Positions 1 through 8,194 of a stretch of 64,000 bases of DNA are shown in pieces (the stretch's first letter is position 1; every line of letters starts with the position of its first letter). Location of the stretch: assembly GCA_020634435.1 (NCBI GenBank), contig JACKBS010000005.1, positions 310,001-374,000 on the forward strand, written 5' to 3'. The translations under genes and the position numbers were made by a program. The DNA comes from Ardenticatenaceae bacterium (GTDB lineage: Bacteria > Chloroflexota > Anaerolineae > Promineifilales > Promineifilaceae). The notes beneath the pieces are model-generated. The model was not told the DNA's origin, did not search any database, and was given only the letters and a program-made list of their open reading frames with translations.

Positions 1-1572
1 ATCCGAGCCGGGGAAGGGCAGCACCCCCAGCGGATTCAGCTGGAAGCGAAGTTCGTACAGCAGCGGTGATTCCACCCAAATGGCCGCTCGGCGGCGGGCC
101 GACTGCCAGTTGGACATTACGCCAGTCCGCTCCACCGCGCTCATCTGGGTAAAATCGGGAATCTGGCCCGGCTGGCCTGCCAAAGTATGGTACCAGGCCA
201 ATGTGGTAGCAATAGCTTCGGTTGTCAGCGGTTGATCGCAGCGCACGGTGGCCTCTTCACAGCGGTTGTTCCAGTTGTAGGCATAAGAAAAAAGCGCGTC
301 CGGTCCGACATCCAAAAAGCCCCAGGCCAAACGGCCGTCTGGTGACGCACTGCCCAGGGAAACGGCCGTCATATCAGCTTCCATTTCCTGCCAGGTCCAA
401 CGCAGGGTAGGCTCCGGCTGGTTGGCATTGCGGTAGGCGTTTTTGTCGTAGTAGAGCACATTCATGCGACCGGCCAGGGGCATAAACCACATGCGGTCAC
501 GCCACCACGCACCCTGCCATAGCTGCTCATAAAAATCAGCCCGGTCAAAATCACTGTCGGTCTGCATCATGCTGGTGAGATCATGGACCGCACCTGCGGC
601 CAGCAGGTCAGCGGTGGGGGCTGCGCCTACAGCATCGAGCGTAGCCAGATCGACCAGCGTGGGCTCAGCCGTTTCCAGGTAAACCAGCTCGATGGCGATG
701 CGCGGATTTTGCGCCATGAATTGGGCCGCGGCCGTTTCGTAATCCATCAGGGGCGCTTCGGCCACCGGGATGCCAAAACGCAACGTTATCCGGCCAAAAC
801 GGTCAACCAGACGACCGTCTAGCAATTCCCAAAACAGATCTGACGGCGCCCCATTTTCATCCAACCCGACGAGGCGCGGCGAGGGTACGCGCATTTGGTT
901 AGGAGCGGCCGTTTCTGCAAAATCGTTGGCCAGAGTGAGGATAAACGGCCGTTCGGCCGTGGGACAGTTATCGCGGCACAAGGCAGCAATTTGGGCGGTC
1001 ACATACGGGCCAATTTGCCCCGCCAGATCAGCATCAATTTGGAAGTAGTCCAACTGTCCCCAGGGGTAGAGGGCCGAGTCAAACCCGCCCCAATACCCTG
1101 GCGCTTCCGGCTGATGGATGAGGCTGCCATCGGGCTGCATCTGCCAAAAGGCCACCCGCTGGTAAATCTGGCTACCTTCGGCCCACTGGACGTTGGCCCA
1201 GAAGTAGGCATCATGCCGCTCTGCCTGGGTAATGATGGGATTGTGGCGGTAAAGACGGCCGTTTAGCGGCTGTAACTGAGCAGAAAACCAGTCCGGTTGG
1301 CTCGCCTGGAAGCTGTAAAACAGATCGCCATCTCCGGCCAGATAGGCATCACGCTCGAAGTTAAGCGCCACTTGCGTCATCTCTACGGCGGCATGCCCCG
1401 CATCGGCCAGTTGGGCTTGCAGCGTGCGCCACAACCAACCACCGCTCAGAAGCAGAACGGCCGTCAGCCCCAACCAAAACCAGAGCCGCGATTGACGAGA
1501 AACGGCCGTGGGATGGGGAGAAATACGGCCGTCTTCCTCTTCGCCAATTTGCCAGTCAAAACGTTCGTTCAT
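1..1572 (-). CDS. Membrane-anchored solute-binding-like protein (C-terminus beyond left edge)
   Basis: The frame is open from an ATG at 1572 to the left edge (524 codons, no stop). The start is acidic (MNERFDWQIGEEED), followed by one strong membrane segment at about residues 30-48 (LWFWLGLTAVLLLSGGWLW), so the rest is probably outside the cell. Residues ~50-90 (NFERDAYLAGDGDLFYSFQ) look like the start of an NTF2/SnoaL-like helix pair. From about residue 250 the pattern fits family 1 extracellular solute-binding proteins: DLTSMM near 332, then WWRDRMWFMPLAGRMNVLYYDK near 350-375, then a Trp-rich helix. A normal family 1 protein is a lipoprotein without the extra N-terminal domain, so this is either an odd transporter receptor or a membrane sensor reusing the fold. 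The transporter assignment is inference; the domain resemblance is fairly clear. Confidence 0.75.
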   Translation of the reverse strand, partial: MNERFDWQIGEEEDGRISPHPTAVSRQSRLWFWLGLTAVLLLSGGWLWRTLQAQLADAGHAAVEMTQVALNFERDAYLAGDGDLFYSFQASQPDWFSAQLQPLNGRLYRHNPIITQAERHDAYFWANVQWAEGSQIYQRVAFWQMQPDGSLIHQPEAPGYWGGFDSALYPWGQLDYFQIDADLAGQIGPYVTAQIAALCRDNCPTAERPFILTLANDFAETAAPNQMRVPSPRLVGLDENGAPSDLFWELLDGRLVDRFGRITLRFGIPVAEAPLMDYETAAAQFMAQNPRIAIELVYLETAEPTLVDLATLDAVGAAPTADLLAAGAVHDLTSMMQTDSDFDRADFYEQLWQGAWWRDRMWFMPLAGRMNVLYYDKNAYRNANQPEPTLRWTWQEMEADMTAVSLGSASPDGRLAWGFLDVGPDALFSYAYNWNNRCEEATVRCDQPLTTEAIATTLAWYHTLAGQPGQIPDFTQMSAVERTGVMSNWQSARRRAAIWVESPLLYELRFQLNPLGVLPFPGSD

Positions 1573-1767
1573 AAGACACCGGGGAGTGGGTGCGTTGCGG
1601 GCTGAATTGTGCTTGTTGAATCAGGATACTGCTGCGAGTTGCCTCATTCTACCACAGGAATTTAGAGATGAACTTCAAGGATTCTCGCAATTGGCACTTT
1701 GTCGGATGCTTCCCGACCTGCCGGAGTACAGCGAATGTGTTCAGCATGGCAAATTATCATGGATTGT

Positions 1768-1800
1768 CATGCGGAGGTCCTCCGAAGCATCTCCTCCGCT
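1768..1800. repeat. Diverged copy of the GTCAT..GAGGTC-CTCCGA palindrome family
   Basis: Contains GTCATGCGGAGGTCCTCCGA with inverted arms GCGGAGG (1771-1777) and CCTCCGC (1793-1799). The layout matches the better preserved copies at 42488 and 63597 (TGTCATTTCGAGGTC followed by TCCGA). It lies in the gap 1573-1992, which otherwise holds no convincing gene. Confidence 0.5.
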
Positions 1801-1878
1801 TCATAATCAGCAAAACCGGTATCAAGGGAAGTGGCGCACCAAAAAGATTGAAGGCTCTTTAGGGATTTCAAGGCGCTA

Positions 1879-1926
1879 GCACCGAATTGACGCGAATTTT
1901 CGTGTAAATTCGCGTCAATTCGGTGC
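1879..1926. repeat. Perfect 21-bp inverted repeat
   Basis: Arms 1879-1899 and 1906-1926 are perfect reverse complements around a 6-base loop (TCGTGT); the arm begins GCACCGAATTGACGCG. The core word GAATTGACG recurs in the element at 13130-13223. It sits downstream of the M24 peptidase (minus strand) and upstream of the membrane-anchored gene. It could terminate transcription, but it lacks a clear T-run, so a dispersed palindromic element is the better description. Confidence 0.8.
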
Positions 1927-1992
1927 AAAGATCAGTTTGGTCCTACGAAATCCGAAAGACTAAAAATTGGTGAAAATACGGCTAAATTCAGA

Positions 1993-3192
1993 TTACTGGC
2001 TTTTGATATACCTCAATTGGGTTTGCGGATTGCTGAGGTACTTGACGCCGATTTCGGTAACCAGCACATCTTCCTCCAGGCTCATGATGCCCCGGTTGGG
2101 CACCACCACATGCAGTTCCAGCGTGAAGATGTTGCCAACCTCTACGGGCAACTCGCAAATGCCCGCGTATCGCTCCCAGCGCGGCCCCAGCACGGTGGCC
2201 CCATCGTGCGCCACGCGGCCCAGCAGGTGGCCAAAGGCGTGCATGTATTCCGGGTAGCCGTTGTCCACAATGAAGTCGCGGGCGGCTTCGTCCACCTGCC
2301 AGCCAGGTGTCCCCGGCGTCAACAGCGATTCCCCCGCTTTAATTGCCCCATAAACCACGTCAAAGGCACGCTGCACATCGAGCGGTGCGGCCGTTTCGCC
2401 ATCGTCCAGCACGTACCACATGCGCTGAATGTCGGAGCAGTAATCGTTTTGCTTGACGCCCAAATCGAGGTGCAGGGTGTGTCCTTTTTCCAGCACTACG
2501 TCGCCCGCCGCAGCGTGCCCCACGGCCGAATGTGGGCCACAGGTCACTATCGGGTTAAACGGCTTGGGCCAGGCATAACCGAGGCCGAGGGCATCAATAC
2601 GGCCGTGTACAAACTCGGCAATCTCGCGCTGGGTCATGCCTGGTCTGACAAACGCTTCTACCTCGTCGAACAGCTTTTCTGTGGTGATCACTGCCTGCCG
2701 CACTCGCTCCACTTCTGCCGGGCTTTTACGGCCGCGCAGGGCGGCAATAATTTGCTCAGCTGAAATGAGCCGGTCAGTGAATGGCGTGCCCGCCAGAATG
2801 GTTTGTAGGCTGCGGTACATGCCCAGGCTCAGGCCATCGGCGGCCACATCGTTTTCAGAATAGTTAATGGCGATGGTGCGTGGTGCTTTTTCGGCCAGCA
2901 CGGTACGCAAATGTTCCCCAATGCCCTGGTCATAACCAACGATCTGCGGATAAACGCCCAGCTGGTCCACATTTTCACGGTCAAAACGGCCGATGATGGC
3001 CACATGTGCTCCATCGCGGCACAGGATAAACGCGGAACTCCAGGTCACATCCACATCAGCAATCAGTTCCAGCGCCGGGTCAGGCGACAAAGTCGTCTCG
3101 CGCACAAAGGTCAGCCACAGGTCTACGTCAAACTCGTTGAGAATTTGTGTTGCCTGGGCTACTTTTTCTCGAATCAACTGCTTATTGTCCAT
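1993..3192 (-). CDS. M24 family metallopeptidase (Xaa-Pro aminopeptidase-like)
   Basis: 399 residues, two domains: a creatinase-type N-terminal domain (1-155) and a pita-bread catalytic domain (160-390). All five dinuclear metal ligands of the M24 fold can be placed: D243 (HLDLG), D254 (YCSD), H322 (AFGHLLG), E359 (TLELH) and E373 (LEEDV). The family cleaves the residue before proline, though some members hydrolyse creatine or act on C-S bonds, so substrate is open. The ATG at 3192 is followed by a natural amphipathic start (MDNKQLIREKVAQA). It stands alone, with the NUDIX gene upstream and a palindromic element between them. Confidence 0.88.
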   Translation of the reverse strand: MDNKQLIREKVAQATQILNEFDVDLWLTFVRETTLSPDPALELIADVDVTWSSAFILCRDGAHVAIIGRFDRENVDQLGVYPQIVGYDQGIGEHLRTVLAEKAPRTIAINYSENDVAADGLSLGMYRSLQTILAGTPFTDRLISAEQIIAALRGRKSPAEVERVRQAVITTEKLFDEVEAFVRPGMTQREIAEFVHGRIDALGLGYAWPKPFNPIVTCGPHSAVGHAAAGDVVLEKGHTLHLDLGVKQNDYCSDIQRMWYVLDDGETAAPLDVQRAFDVVYGAIKAGESLLTPGTPGWQVDEAARDFIVDNGYPEYMHAFGHLLGRVAHDGATVLGPRWERYAGICELPVEVGNIFTLELHVVVPNRGIMSLEEDVLVTEIGVKYLSNPQTQLRYIKSQ

Positions 3193-3227
3193 AACTGCCT
3201 TCTTTTACCACTTTGTTGCTTTTTTGT

Positions 3228-3298
3228 ATGTCATTCCCGCGAAGGCGGGAATCCACTCCAGTATCCAAGATGGATACCCGCCTACGCGAGTATGACAT
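3228..3298. repeat. MITE-like palindromic element (ATGTCAT..ATGACAT termini)
   Basis: A 71-bp element bounded by ATGTCAT (3228-3234) and ATGACAT (3292-3298). It contains TTCCCGCGAAGGCGGGAA and a reverse-oriented partner TACCCGCCTACGCGAGTA. Related copies are at 8146-8178 (half only) and 48940-49003. No transposase is encoded, so it would be non-autonomous. Confidence 0.75.
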
Positions 3299-3317
3299 CT
3301 ACTCTGCGAACAGGTTT

Positions 3318-3857
3318 TTACTTTACCTGGCGGGTTCTTTTTAACGGGCCGTCTGACTGATAATACCAATGATAAAATTCGCGGCGGGTCAGGCCCGATT
3401 GGTCCCGCATGGCATACAGCTCGGCCCGATTAGCAGCACCGGGCCGCGACACAACCTCTTGCCGATTGGCTCCTGATCCACCATGCCCGGCCTGGTAATC
3501 CTCAATGTGCTGGCGATGCCACCAAAACATATCTTCGGGCAACGCATCAAGCGGGAAAAAGCGCAAGTCCAGCACTTCACCAAGCTGGGTCTGGAGTTCG
3601 CCACCCACCACATCGGCGGCAAAGGAAGCCACGTGCCAGTCGCTCCAGCTGCCAATTTCGGAGTAGAGGCCAATCAGGTGGGATAACTCAACTTGTAGCC
3701 CAGTTTCTTCGTAGGCTTCGCGTACGGCCGTTTCTGCCAACGACTCCCCCTCATCCACGCCACCACCGGGCAAGGCCCACACCTCTAAATCTTCGCGTTT
3801 CACCAACAGCACTTTGCCGTCGGCCACAATTACCACAGTTGCTGCAATACTAATCAT
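3318..3857 (-). CDS. NUDIX hydrolase
   Basis: 179 residues. The NUDIX box is complete at residues 32-54: G-x5-E-x7-REAYEETG with the hydrophobic residue in place, so it should bind Mg2+ and cleave a nucleoside diphosphate linked to another group. The N-terminal strand SIAATVVIVADGKVLLVKR is typical. The last ~55 residues (from about NRQEVVSRPG) go beyond the minimal fold and are not recognised. Substrate cannot be told from sequence. The C-terminus is encoded close to, but outside, the 3228-3298 element. Confidence 0.9.
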   Translation of the reverse strand: MISIAATVVIVADGKVLLVKREDLEVWALPGGGVDEGESLAETAVREAYEETGLQVELSHLIGLYSEIGSWSDWHVASFAADVVGGELQTQLGEVLDLRFFPLDALPEDMFWWHRQHIEDYQAGHGGSGANRQEVVSRPGAANRAELYAMRDQSGLTRREFYHWYYQSDGPLKRTRQVK

Positions 3858-3958
3858 ATTTGGTTGTCCCTAAACTTAGGCTAGATGGCTGTGGCAATTG
3901 TGAAAAATTCAGAATAAATGAGCTGACGAACGGCTAAAATATCGAGAAGGATCTGTTA

Positions 3959-4288
3959 TCACGCGGCTGCATATACCACTCTGGCCGAGTCAATAATTTC
4001 GTGACGACGAATATGATTCTGGCTCCGCTCGATACCCTTGCGGCTTACCAAATCCACATCTCGCCCAAAAAGTTTTTGCAACTCATCCTGCATATCAACA
4101 TGGTCAAACAAGGTCCATCTGGCCTCCGGCTTAAAGGTGACCAAAATATCAACATCACTGTTTTGATCAAAATCATCGCGCACGGCTGAGCCAAATAGAG
4201 CAAACTCCTCGATCAACCATTTTTGACAAAAAGCAGCAATCGCGGATTCAGAAACCTTGATGGGCAACTCATTCATATGCTCACTCAT
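3959..4288 (-). CDS. Minimal nucleotidyltransferase (MNT/MntA type), orphan
   Basis: 109 residues with the polymerase-beta-type signature GSAVR...SDVDILV near residues 33-50 and a third acidic strand DVDLV near 77, the three carboxylates of a nucleotidyltransferase. In HEPN/MNT toxin-antitoxin pairs this protein neutralises a HEPN RNase by modifying it. No HEPN partner is found beside it: the upstream gene is parB, with the two genes overlapping at ATGA (4285-4288), and the downstream gap to the NUDIX gene is only ~100 bases. A second ATG at 4276 (MNELPI) is an alternative start. It is translationally coupled to parAB, which is unusual. Confidence 0.82.
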   Translation of the reverse strand: MSEHMNELPIKVSESAIAAFCQKWLIEEFALFGSAVRDDFDQNSDVDILVTFKPEARWTLFDHVDMQDELQKLFGRDVDLVSRKGIERSQNHIRRHEIIDSARVVYAAA

Positions 4289-5148
4289 TCGTCGCCGATG
4301 ATGGCGTCGTAGACGGCTTGCAGCTCCTCGTCGGAATAGTAGTGGATGATGACGCGCCCCTTGCCCTTGCCGCTGGTTTCGATATTCACCCGAGTACCCA
4401 GCGATTCCTGGAACTGCGTTTGCAGCGCTTCTAGCTCCACAGGCAAACCGGCACGGGGTTTGGCCTTGGGCTTTTTGGCGGACAGCAGCGTCGTGACGCG
4501 AGCTTCCACCTGGCGCACGCTGAGGTTGAACTTGATGATATCGTTCATCACGTTGGTTTGCATGGTGGCGTTAGGCAATGGCAGTAGTGCCCGACCATGT
4601 GCCCCGCTGATACGGCCGTCGGCCACCGCCTGTTGTATGTTATCCGGCAGCTCCAGCAAGCGAATCAGGTTGGTAATGGTCGAGCGCCCCTTGCCCATGC
4701 GCTGGGCAATTTGCTCGTGGGTGAAGCCAAACTCATCGCTGAGCTGCTGGTAAGCATACGCTTCTTCCAGCGGATTCAGATCGGCGCGCTGCACGTTTTC
4801 GATGATTGCCAGCTCCAGCATTTCCTGGGGCGTGGCTTCTTTCACCACCACCGGTACTTCTTCCAGCCCGGCCAGCTGGCAAGCCCGCCAACGGCGCTCC
4901 CCGGCGATGAGCGTGTAGCCGCCATCGGCCTGGGTCACAATCAGCGGCTGGATAAGCCCATGCTCGCGGATCGATTCGGCCAGCTCGTTGAGCTTTTCTT
5001 CGTCCATGTGGGTGCGCGGCTGGTGTGGATTGGGGGAAACGGCCGTTACCGGCACCACCTTCACGCCCCCTTCTTCGGTTGATGCAGAATGATCGCTGGG
5101 AATAAGCGCGCCCAGCCCGCGGCCTAGCCCGCCTCGTTTTTTGGTCAT
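4285..5148 (-). CDS. parB: ParB/Spo0J chromosome partition protein
   Basis: 287 residues. The start MTKKRGGLGRGLGALI is the classic ParA-stimulating basic tail. The CTP-binding ParB/sulfiredoxin motifs GERRWRA (83-89) and ENVQR (117-121) are intact, followed by a helix-turn-helix (about 141-165, GFTHEQIAQRMGKGRSTITN) and a C-terminal dimerisation region. It loads on parS sites and with ParA segregates the origin region. Its start overlaps the parA stop and its stop overlaps the MNT start, both as ATGA. No parS consensus was seen nearby. Confidence 0.95.
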   Translation of the reverse strand: MTKKRGGLGRGLGALIPSDHSASTEEGGVKVVPVTAVSPNPHQPRTHMDEEKLNELAESIREHGLIQPLIVTQADGGYTLIAGERRWRACQLAGLEEVPVVVKEATPQEMLELAIIENVQRADLNPLEEAYAYQQLSDEFGFTHEQIAQRMGKGRSTITNLIRLLELPDNIQQAVADGRISGAHGRALLPLPNATMQTNVMNDIIKFNLSVRQVEARVTTLLSAKKPKAKPRAGLPVELEALQTQFQESLGTRVNIETSGKGKGRVIIHYYSDEELQAVYDAIIGDE

Positions 5149-5948
5149 GCCGCCACCCCCGCTGCTGTTGATTTGGCCGTCATGTCCCCCTTCACCAGCT
5201 CGGCGGCCAGCACTTTGTAGGCCACCGCGCCGGGCGAGTTGGGCGCGTACAAATTGATCGGCTGGCCGAAGCTCGGTGCCTCGCTCAGGCGCACGTTACG
5301 CGGCACGATGGTGCGGAACACCTTGCCCGGAAAGTAGCTGCGCACCTCTTCCACCACCTGGCGGCTGAGGTTAGTCCGGCTATCGTACATGGTCATAATG
5401 AGGCCACGAATAGCCAGATTGGGATTGAGATATTTTTGCACTAGCTCAATAGTTTGGGTGAGCTGGGTGAGCCCTTCCAGCGCCAGATATTCACACTGCA
5501 CGGGGATGATGATGCCATCTTTGGCCGCGGTGAGGGCATTGACCGTGAGCATGGAGAGACTGGGCGGGCAGTCGATGAGGATGTAGTCGTAACGGCCGTC
5601 TACCGCCGTGAGGGCATTGCGCAGCCGATATTCACGACCAATGGCGTTGACCAGTTCCACTTCGGCCCCGGCCAATGCCGGATGCGACGGCAGGATGTCC
5701 AGCTTGTACTCTTTGTGCGGCAAGAGAACATCGTCGAAAGCGGCCGTTTCCAGCAGCAAATCGTACGTCGAGCGTTCCAATTCGTACTTGTCAAAGCCCA
5801 GACCGGAGGTGGCATTGGCCTGCGGGTCCATATCGACCATCAGCACGCGCCGTCCGCTGGAAGCCAGGAAGGCGCAGAGGTTGATCACGCTGGTGGTCTT
5901 GCCCACGCCCCCTTTTTGATTGGCAATTGCGTAAATTTTTGCAGTCAT
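5145..5948 (-). CDS. parA: ParA/Soj chromosome partition ATPase
   Basis: 267 residues from the ATG at 5948. The deviant Walker A KGGVGKTT (12-19), Walker A' motif VDMDPQANATSGLG and Walker B LIDCPPSL are intact. The family binds DNA as an ATP dimer and is driven off by ParB. A longer frame begins with TTG at 5963, but those codons lie in the ACCCAATTACCC repeat, so the ATG is preferred. Downstream it overlaps parB by four bases, and with parB and the MNT gene forms one transcription unit. Confidence 0.95.
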   Translation of the reverse strand: MTAKIYAIANQKGGVGKTTSVINLCAFLASSGRRVLMVDMDPQANATSGLGFDKYELERSTYDLLLETAAFDDVLLPHKEYKLDILPSHPALAGAEVELVNAIGREYRLRNALTAVDGRYDYILIDCPPSLSMLTVNALTAAKDGIIIPVQCEYLALEGLTQLTQTIELVQKYLNPNLAIRGLIMTMYDSRTNLSRQVVEEVRSYFPGKVFRTIVPRNVRLSEAPSFGQPINLYAPNSPGAVAYKVLAAELVKGDMTAKSTAAGVAA

Positions 5949-6046
5949 CAACAAATTACCCAATTACCCAGTTACCGAATTACCCAATTACCTAATTACA
6001 AAATGCTGCAATCAAGTAATTGAGTAACTAAGTAATTGAGTAATTT
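5949..6046. repeat. Inverted tandem (CAATTACC)n / (AAGTAATTGAGT)n element
   Basis: About five degenerate copies of AATTACCCA/GTTACC on the left face inverted copies (AAGTAATTGAGTAACT) on the right, with ~20 bases between. It separates parA from the PfkB gene and covers the last codons of the latter. The architecture (short tandem units, then the same units inverted) recurs in other families of the window with different sequence. Confidence 0.7.
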
Positions 6047-6861
6047 TCTTGTGTCACTTTTTGAATAAGTTCAGTTTTGGCATCGAGGCCAACCTGGGTG
6101 ACGGATTGCGCCGCCACAAAGTTGGCAAATTCGGCCGCTTGCCAGGGATTACGGCCGTTTTGAGCATATCGGGTCAAAAAAGCCGCGGCAAAAATATCGC
6201 CCGCGCCGGTGGGTTCCACCTGCGTCACCTGCGGCGCAGGAATCTGGCGCGATTCATCTCCGGCAAAAACGGTGCAGCCACGCACATTCTCTGTCATGAT
6301 CAGCAGCCGAGAAAGCTGACGATAGCGTGGCAGCATCGCCTCGTCGAGCAAATCTTCCTCGCTCACAATCACCACATCGGCCAGCGGCAGATATTGTTCT
6401 GCTTCCGGCCAATCACGGGCATAAACACGGTGATCATCGGTCCAGCGGCGCAGCCAGCCCTGCGGCGTCAGCCCGATGAGGCTGTGCTGAAAATGCTGTA
6501 TGATGGCCGGGTCTACTTCGTTTGCTACAGGTGCCAGATGGACAACTGCCGTTTCCGTCCAGCCAGTGGGAATATGTTCGGGTCCAATAATATCGGCCAC
6601 AGTGTCGATGAGCTGGGTACGGCCGTCTGGCCCATAAATATTCTCAAACGTCGTGGTGTTGGCCGAGGGGACCACCTCGACCGTAAGATCGGTCAAATCA
6701 TGAAGCCCTTCGTAATCGGGTTGGCAGCTGGTGAGAACGGCCGTACGGCGGCCCAACGCCTGCGCTACCCGCCCAGAGTAGGAAACCGTGCCGCCCACCA
6801 GGTTGCCCGTTGGCGTCACGTCCCGCGTCACGTGTCCAATTACTAAATAATCCAGCTTCAT
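6028..6861 (-). CDS. PfkB-family carbohydrate/nucleoside kinase
   Basis: 277 residues from the ATG at 6861 (MKLDYLVIGHVTRD). A nine-codon longer frame from 6888 has no ribosome binding site. The N-terminal glycine-rich region GNLVGGTVSYSG and the C-terminal PfkB signature VEPTGAGDIFAAAF, with the catalytic Asp in GAGD, are present. The fold phosphorylates a sugar or nucleoside hydroxyl with ATP; the short N-terminal lid suggests a member of the divergent branch, so substrate is unassigned. The last residues are encoded in the AATTAC repeat. Confidence 0.88.
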   Translation of the reverse strand: MKLDYLVIGHVTRDVTPTGNLVGGTVSYSGRVAQALGRRTAVLTSCQPDYEGLHDLTDLTVEVVPSANTTTFENIYGPDGRTQLIDTVADIIGPEHIPTGWTETAVVHLAPVANEVDPAIIQHFQHSLIGLTPQGWLRRWTDDHRVYARDWPEAEQYLPLADVVIVSEEDLLDEAMLPRYRQLSRLLIMTENVRGCTVFAGDESRQIPAPQVTQVEPTGAGDIFAAAFLTRYAQNGRNPWQAAEFANFVAAQSVTQVGLDAKTELIQKVTQENYSIT

Positions 6862-7035
6862 CACGCCCGCGATTCTAACATGCCGCATGGTTATAGGCGA
6901 GTACAGACGGGCCTGGCCAGCGCAGTTTAGCCAATTGAGTTGGGCAATCTATTTGCCATCTTTCGCCCTAGCAGTTATCTTTTTAGCATTCGCTATCCAA
7001 CTTGTGCAAAGGGTAATCTACCCAAGGAGAGTTAT

Positions 7036-7173
7036 ATGTCGCAAAAAATGAAAACGAAGCTGGTCCATATCGCTGTTGTTACGGGTTTGCTATTGGTGTT
7101 CTTCTCTGCCCCCATGATTCCTGGAACGAACGGCGACTGTTCCGTACCGACTTTAACCTGTGGCGGCGGCTAA
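7036..7173 (+). CDS. Small exported peptide with C-terminal Cys pair (45 aa)
   Basis: The ATG at 7036 follows a strong AAGGAG site seven bases upstream. The peptide has a basic start (MSQKMKTK), a hydrophobic stretch LVHIAVVTGLLLVFFSAP, and a short tail MIPGTNGDCSVPTLTCGGG. This fits a signal peptide followed by a mature peptide of 10-15 residues with two cysteines seven residues apart, ending in three glycines. I do not recognise a family. No processing enzyme gene adjoins it; downstream is an EamA transporter 49 bases away. It could be a signalling or bacteriocin-like peptide, or a small membrane protein. Confidence 0.6.
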   Translation: MSQKMKTKLVHIAVVTGLLLVFFSAPMIPGTNGDCSVPTLTCGGG

Positions 7174-7222
7174 TTCAGACCTTTAGCCAAAACGACAATC
7201 TTTTTCCATCATTCCTGTCCCT

Positions 7223-8131
7223 GTGAGCCTCATCGCTGCCATTTTGATCATTATTTCTGCGTTTATGCATGCAGGGTGGAACTTCATCAGCCAGCGGCGC
7301 AGCCCGTCGCTGGCGTTTTTCTTTGTAACGGCCGTTTGCGCCGCCTTCACCATTTCACCCATCCTGTTCATTCACCGGGACGTGTTGCGCTTGTTGCCAA
7401 CGGCCGTTTGGGGATTGGTGCTGGCAACCGGCGTGGCCCAAGCCATCTACTTCTTTGGTCTGGCGGGTGCGTACCGTCGGGGCGACATCTCCCTGGCGTA
7501 TCCGCTGGCCCGCGCCTTGCCCGTGCTCCTCGTCGCCAGCGTGAGCTTGCTGCTGGGCAACAGCGGCGACATTGGCCGCTTAGGCTTGTTCGGCATGGTG
7601 CTAATCACCGCGGGCTGCATCATCTTGCCGCTGCCCAATTTTCAGGAACTGCGCCCACAAAATTACCAGGATGCTGTCATCCTCATGGCGCTGGTGGCCG
7701 CCATTGGCACCACGGGCTATACCCTGCTCGATGACCAGGCACTACGCCAAATGCGCGCCGCCATTCCGCTGGAGAACAGCCAAATCACGCTGCTGTTCAT
7801 CTCTTTGCAAACCAGCAGCACCGCCCTCATGCTAGGGCTGGCGACCCTGTTTTCACCTGCGGAGCGCCGCCAACTGCGCCAAATTGGGCAAAATCGCTCT
7901 TTGCTTTTGACCGGTTTGCTGACCGGTGTAATCATTATGGCCACGTACGGGCTGGTTTTGGCAGCAATGGCCTACGTGACAAATGTGAGTTATGTCGCCG
8001 CCTTCCGCCAGCTCAGCATTCCTATCGGCGCGGTGCTGGGGCTGACGTTGCAGCAAGAGCCACGCTACCCACCCAAGCTGATTGGTATTGGTATTGTTTC
8101 CATTGGCTTGGTCTTGGTAGGCATTGGTTGA
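7223..8131 (+). CDS. EamA/DMT superfamily transporter
   Basis: 302 residues, about ten hydrophobic helices in two five-helix halves, as in EamA permeases (each half ~140 residues). Near the start it has AFMHAGWNFISQRRSPSLAFF, typical of the family, with a positively charged loop after helix 1. The first codon is GTG (7223); an internal ATG at 7265 would cut the first helix, so GTG is preferred. The substrate is unknown; relatives export amino acids or metabolites. It may be cotranscribed with the preceding small peptide gene. Confidence 0.85.
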   Translation: MSLIAAILIIISAFMHAGWNFISQRRSPSLAFFFVTAVCAAFTISPILFIHRDVLRLLPTAVWGLVLATGVAQAIYFFGLAGAYRRGDISLAYPLARALPVLLVASVSLLLGNSGDIGRLGLFGMVLITAGCIILPLPNFQELRPQNYQDAVILMALVAAIGTTGYTLLDDQALRQMRAAIPLENSQITLLFISLQTSSTALMLGLATLFSPAERRQLRQIGQNRSLLLTGLLTGVIIMATYGLVLAAMAYVTNVSYVAAFRQLSIPIGAVLGLTLQQEPRYPPKLIGIGIVSIGLVLVGIG

Positions 8132-8145
8132 TTGATATATTCATC

Positions 8146-8178
8146 TGTCATTCCCGTGAAAACGGGAATCCATTAAAG
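8146..8178. repeat. Half copy of the GTCATTCCCG palindromic family
   Basis: TGTCATTCCCGTGAAAACGGGAATCCATT, with arms ATTCCCGT and ACGGGAAT, is the left half of the element at 3228-3298. It lies between the EamA transporter and the phosphatase-like gene. Confidence 0.6.
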
Positions 8179-8194
8179 GGGAACAGTTTTCAAC

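Noticed and set aside
3858..3958. HEPN partner gene for the MNT protein
   Set aside because: Only ~100 bases are available and no HEPN (RxxxxH) frame is present on either strand.
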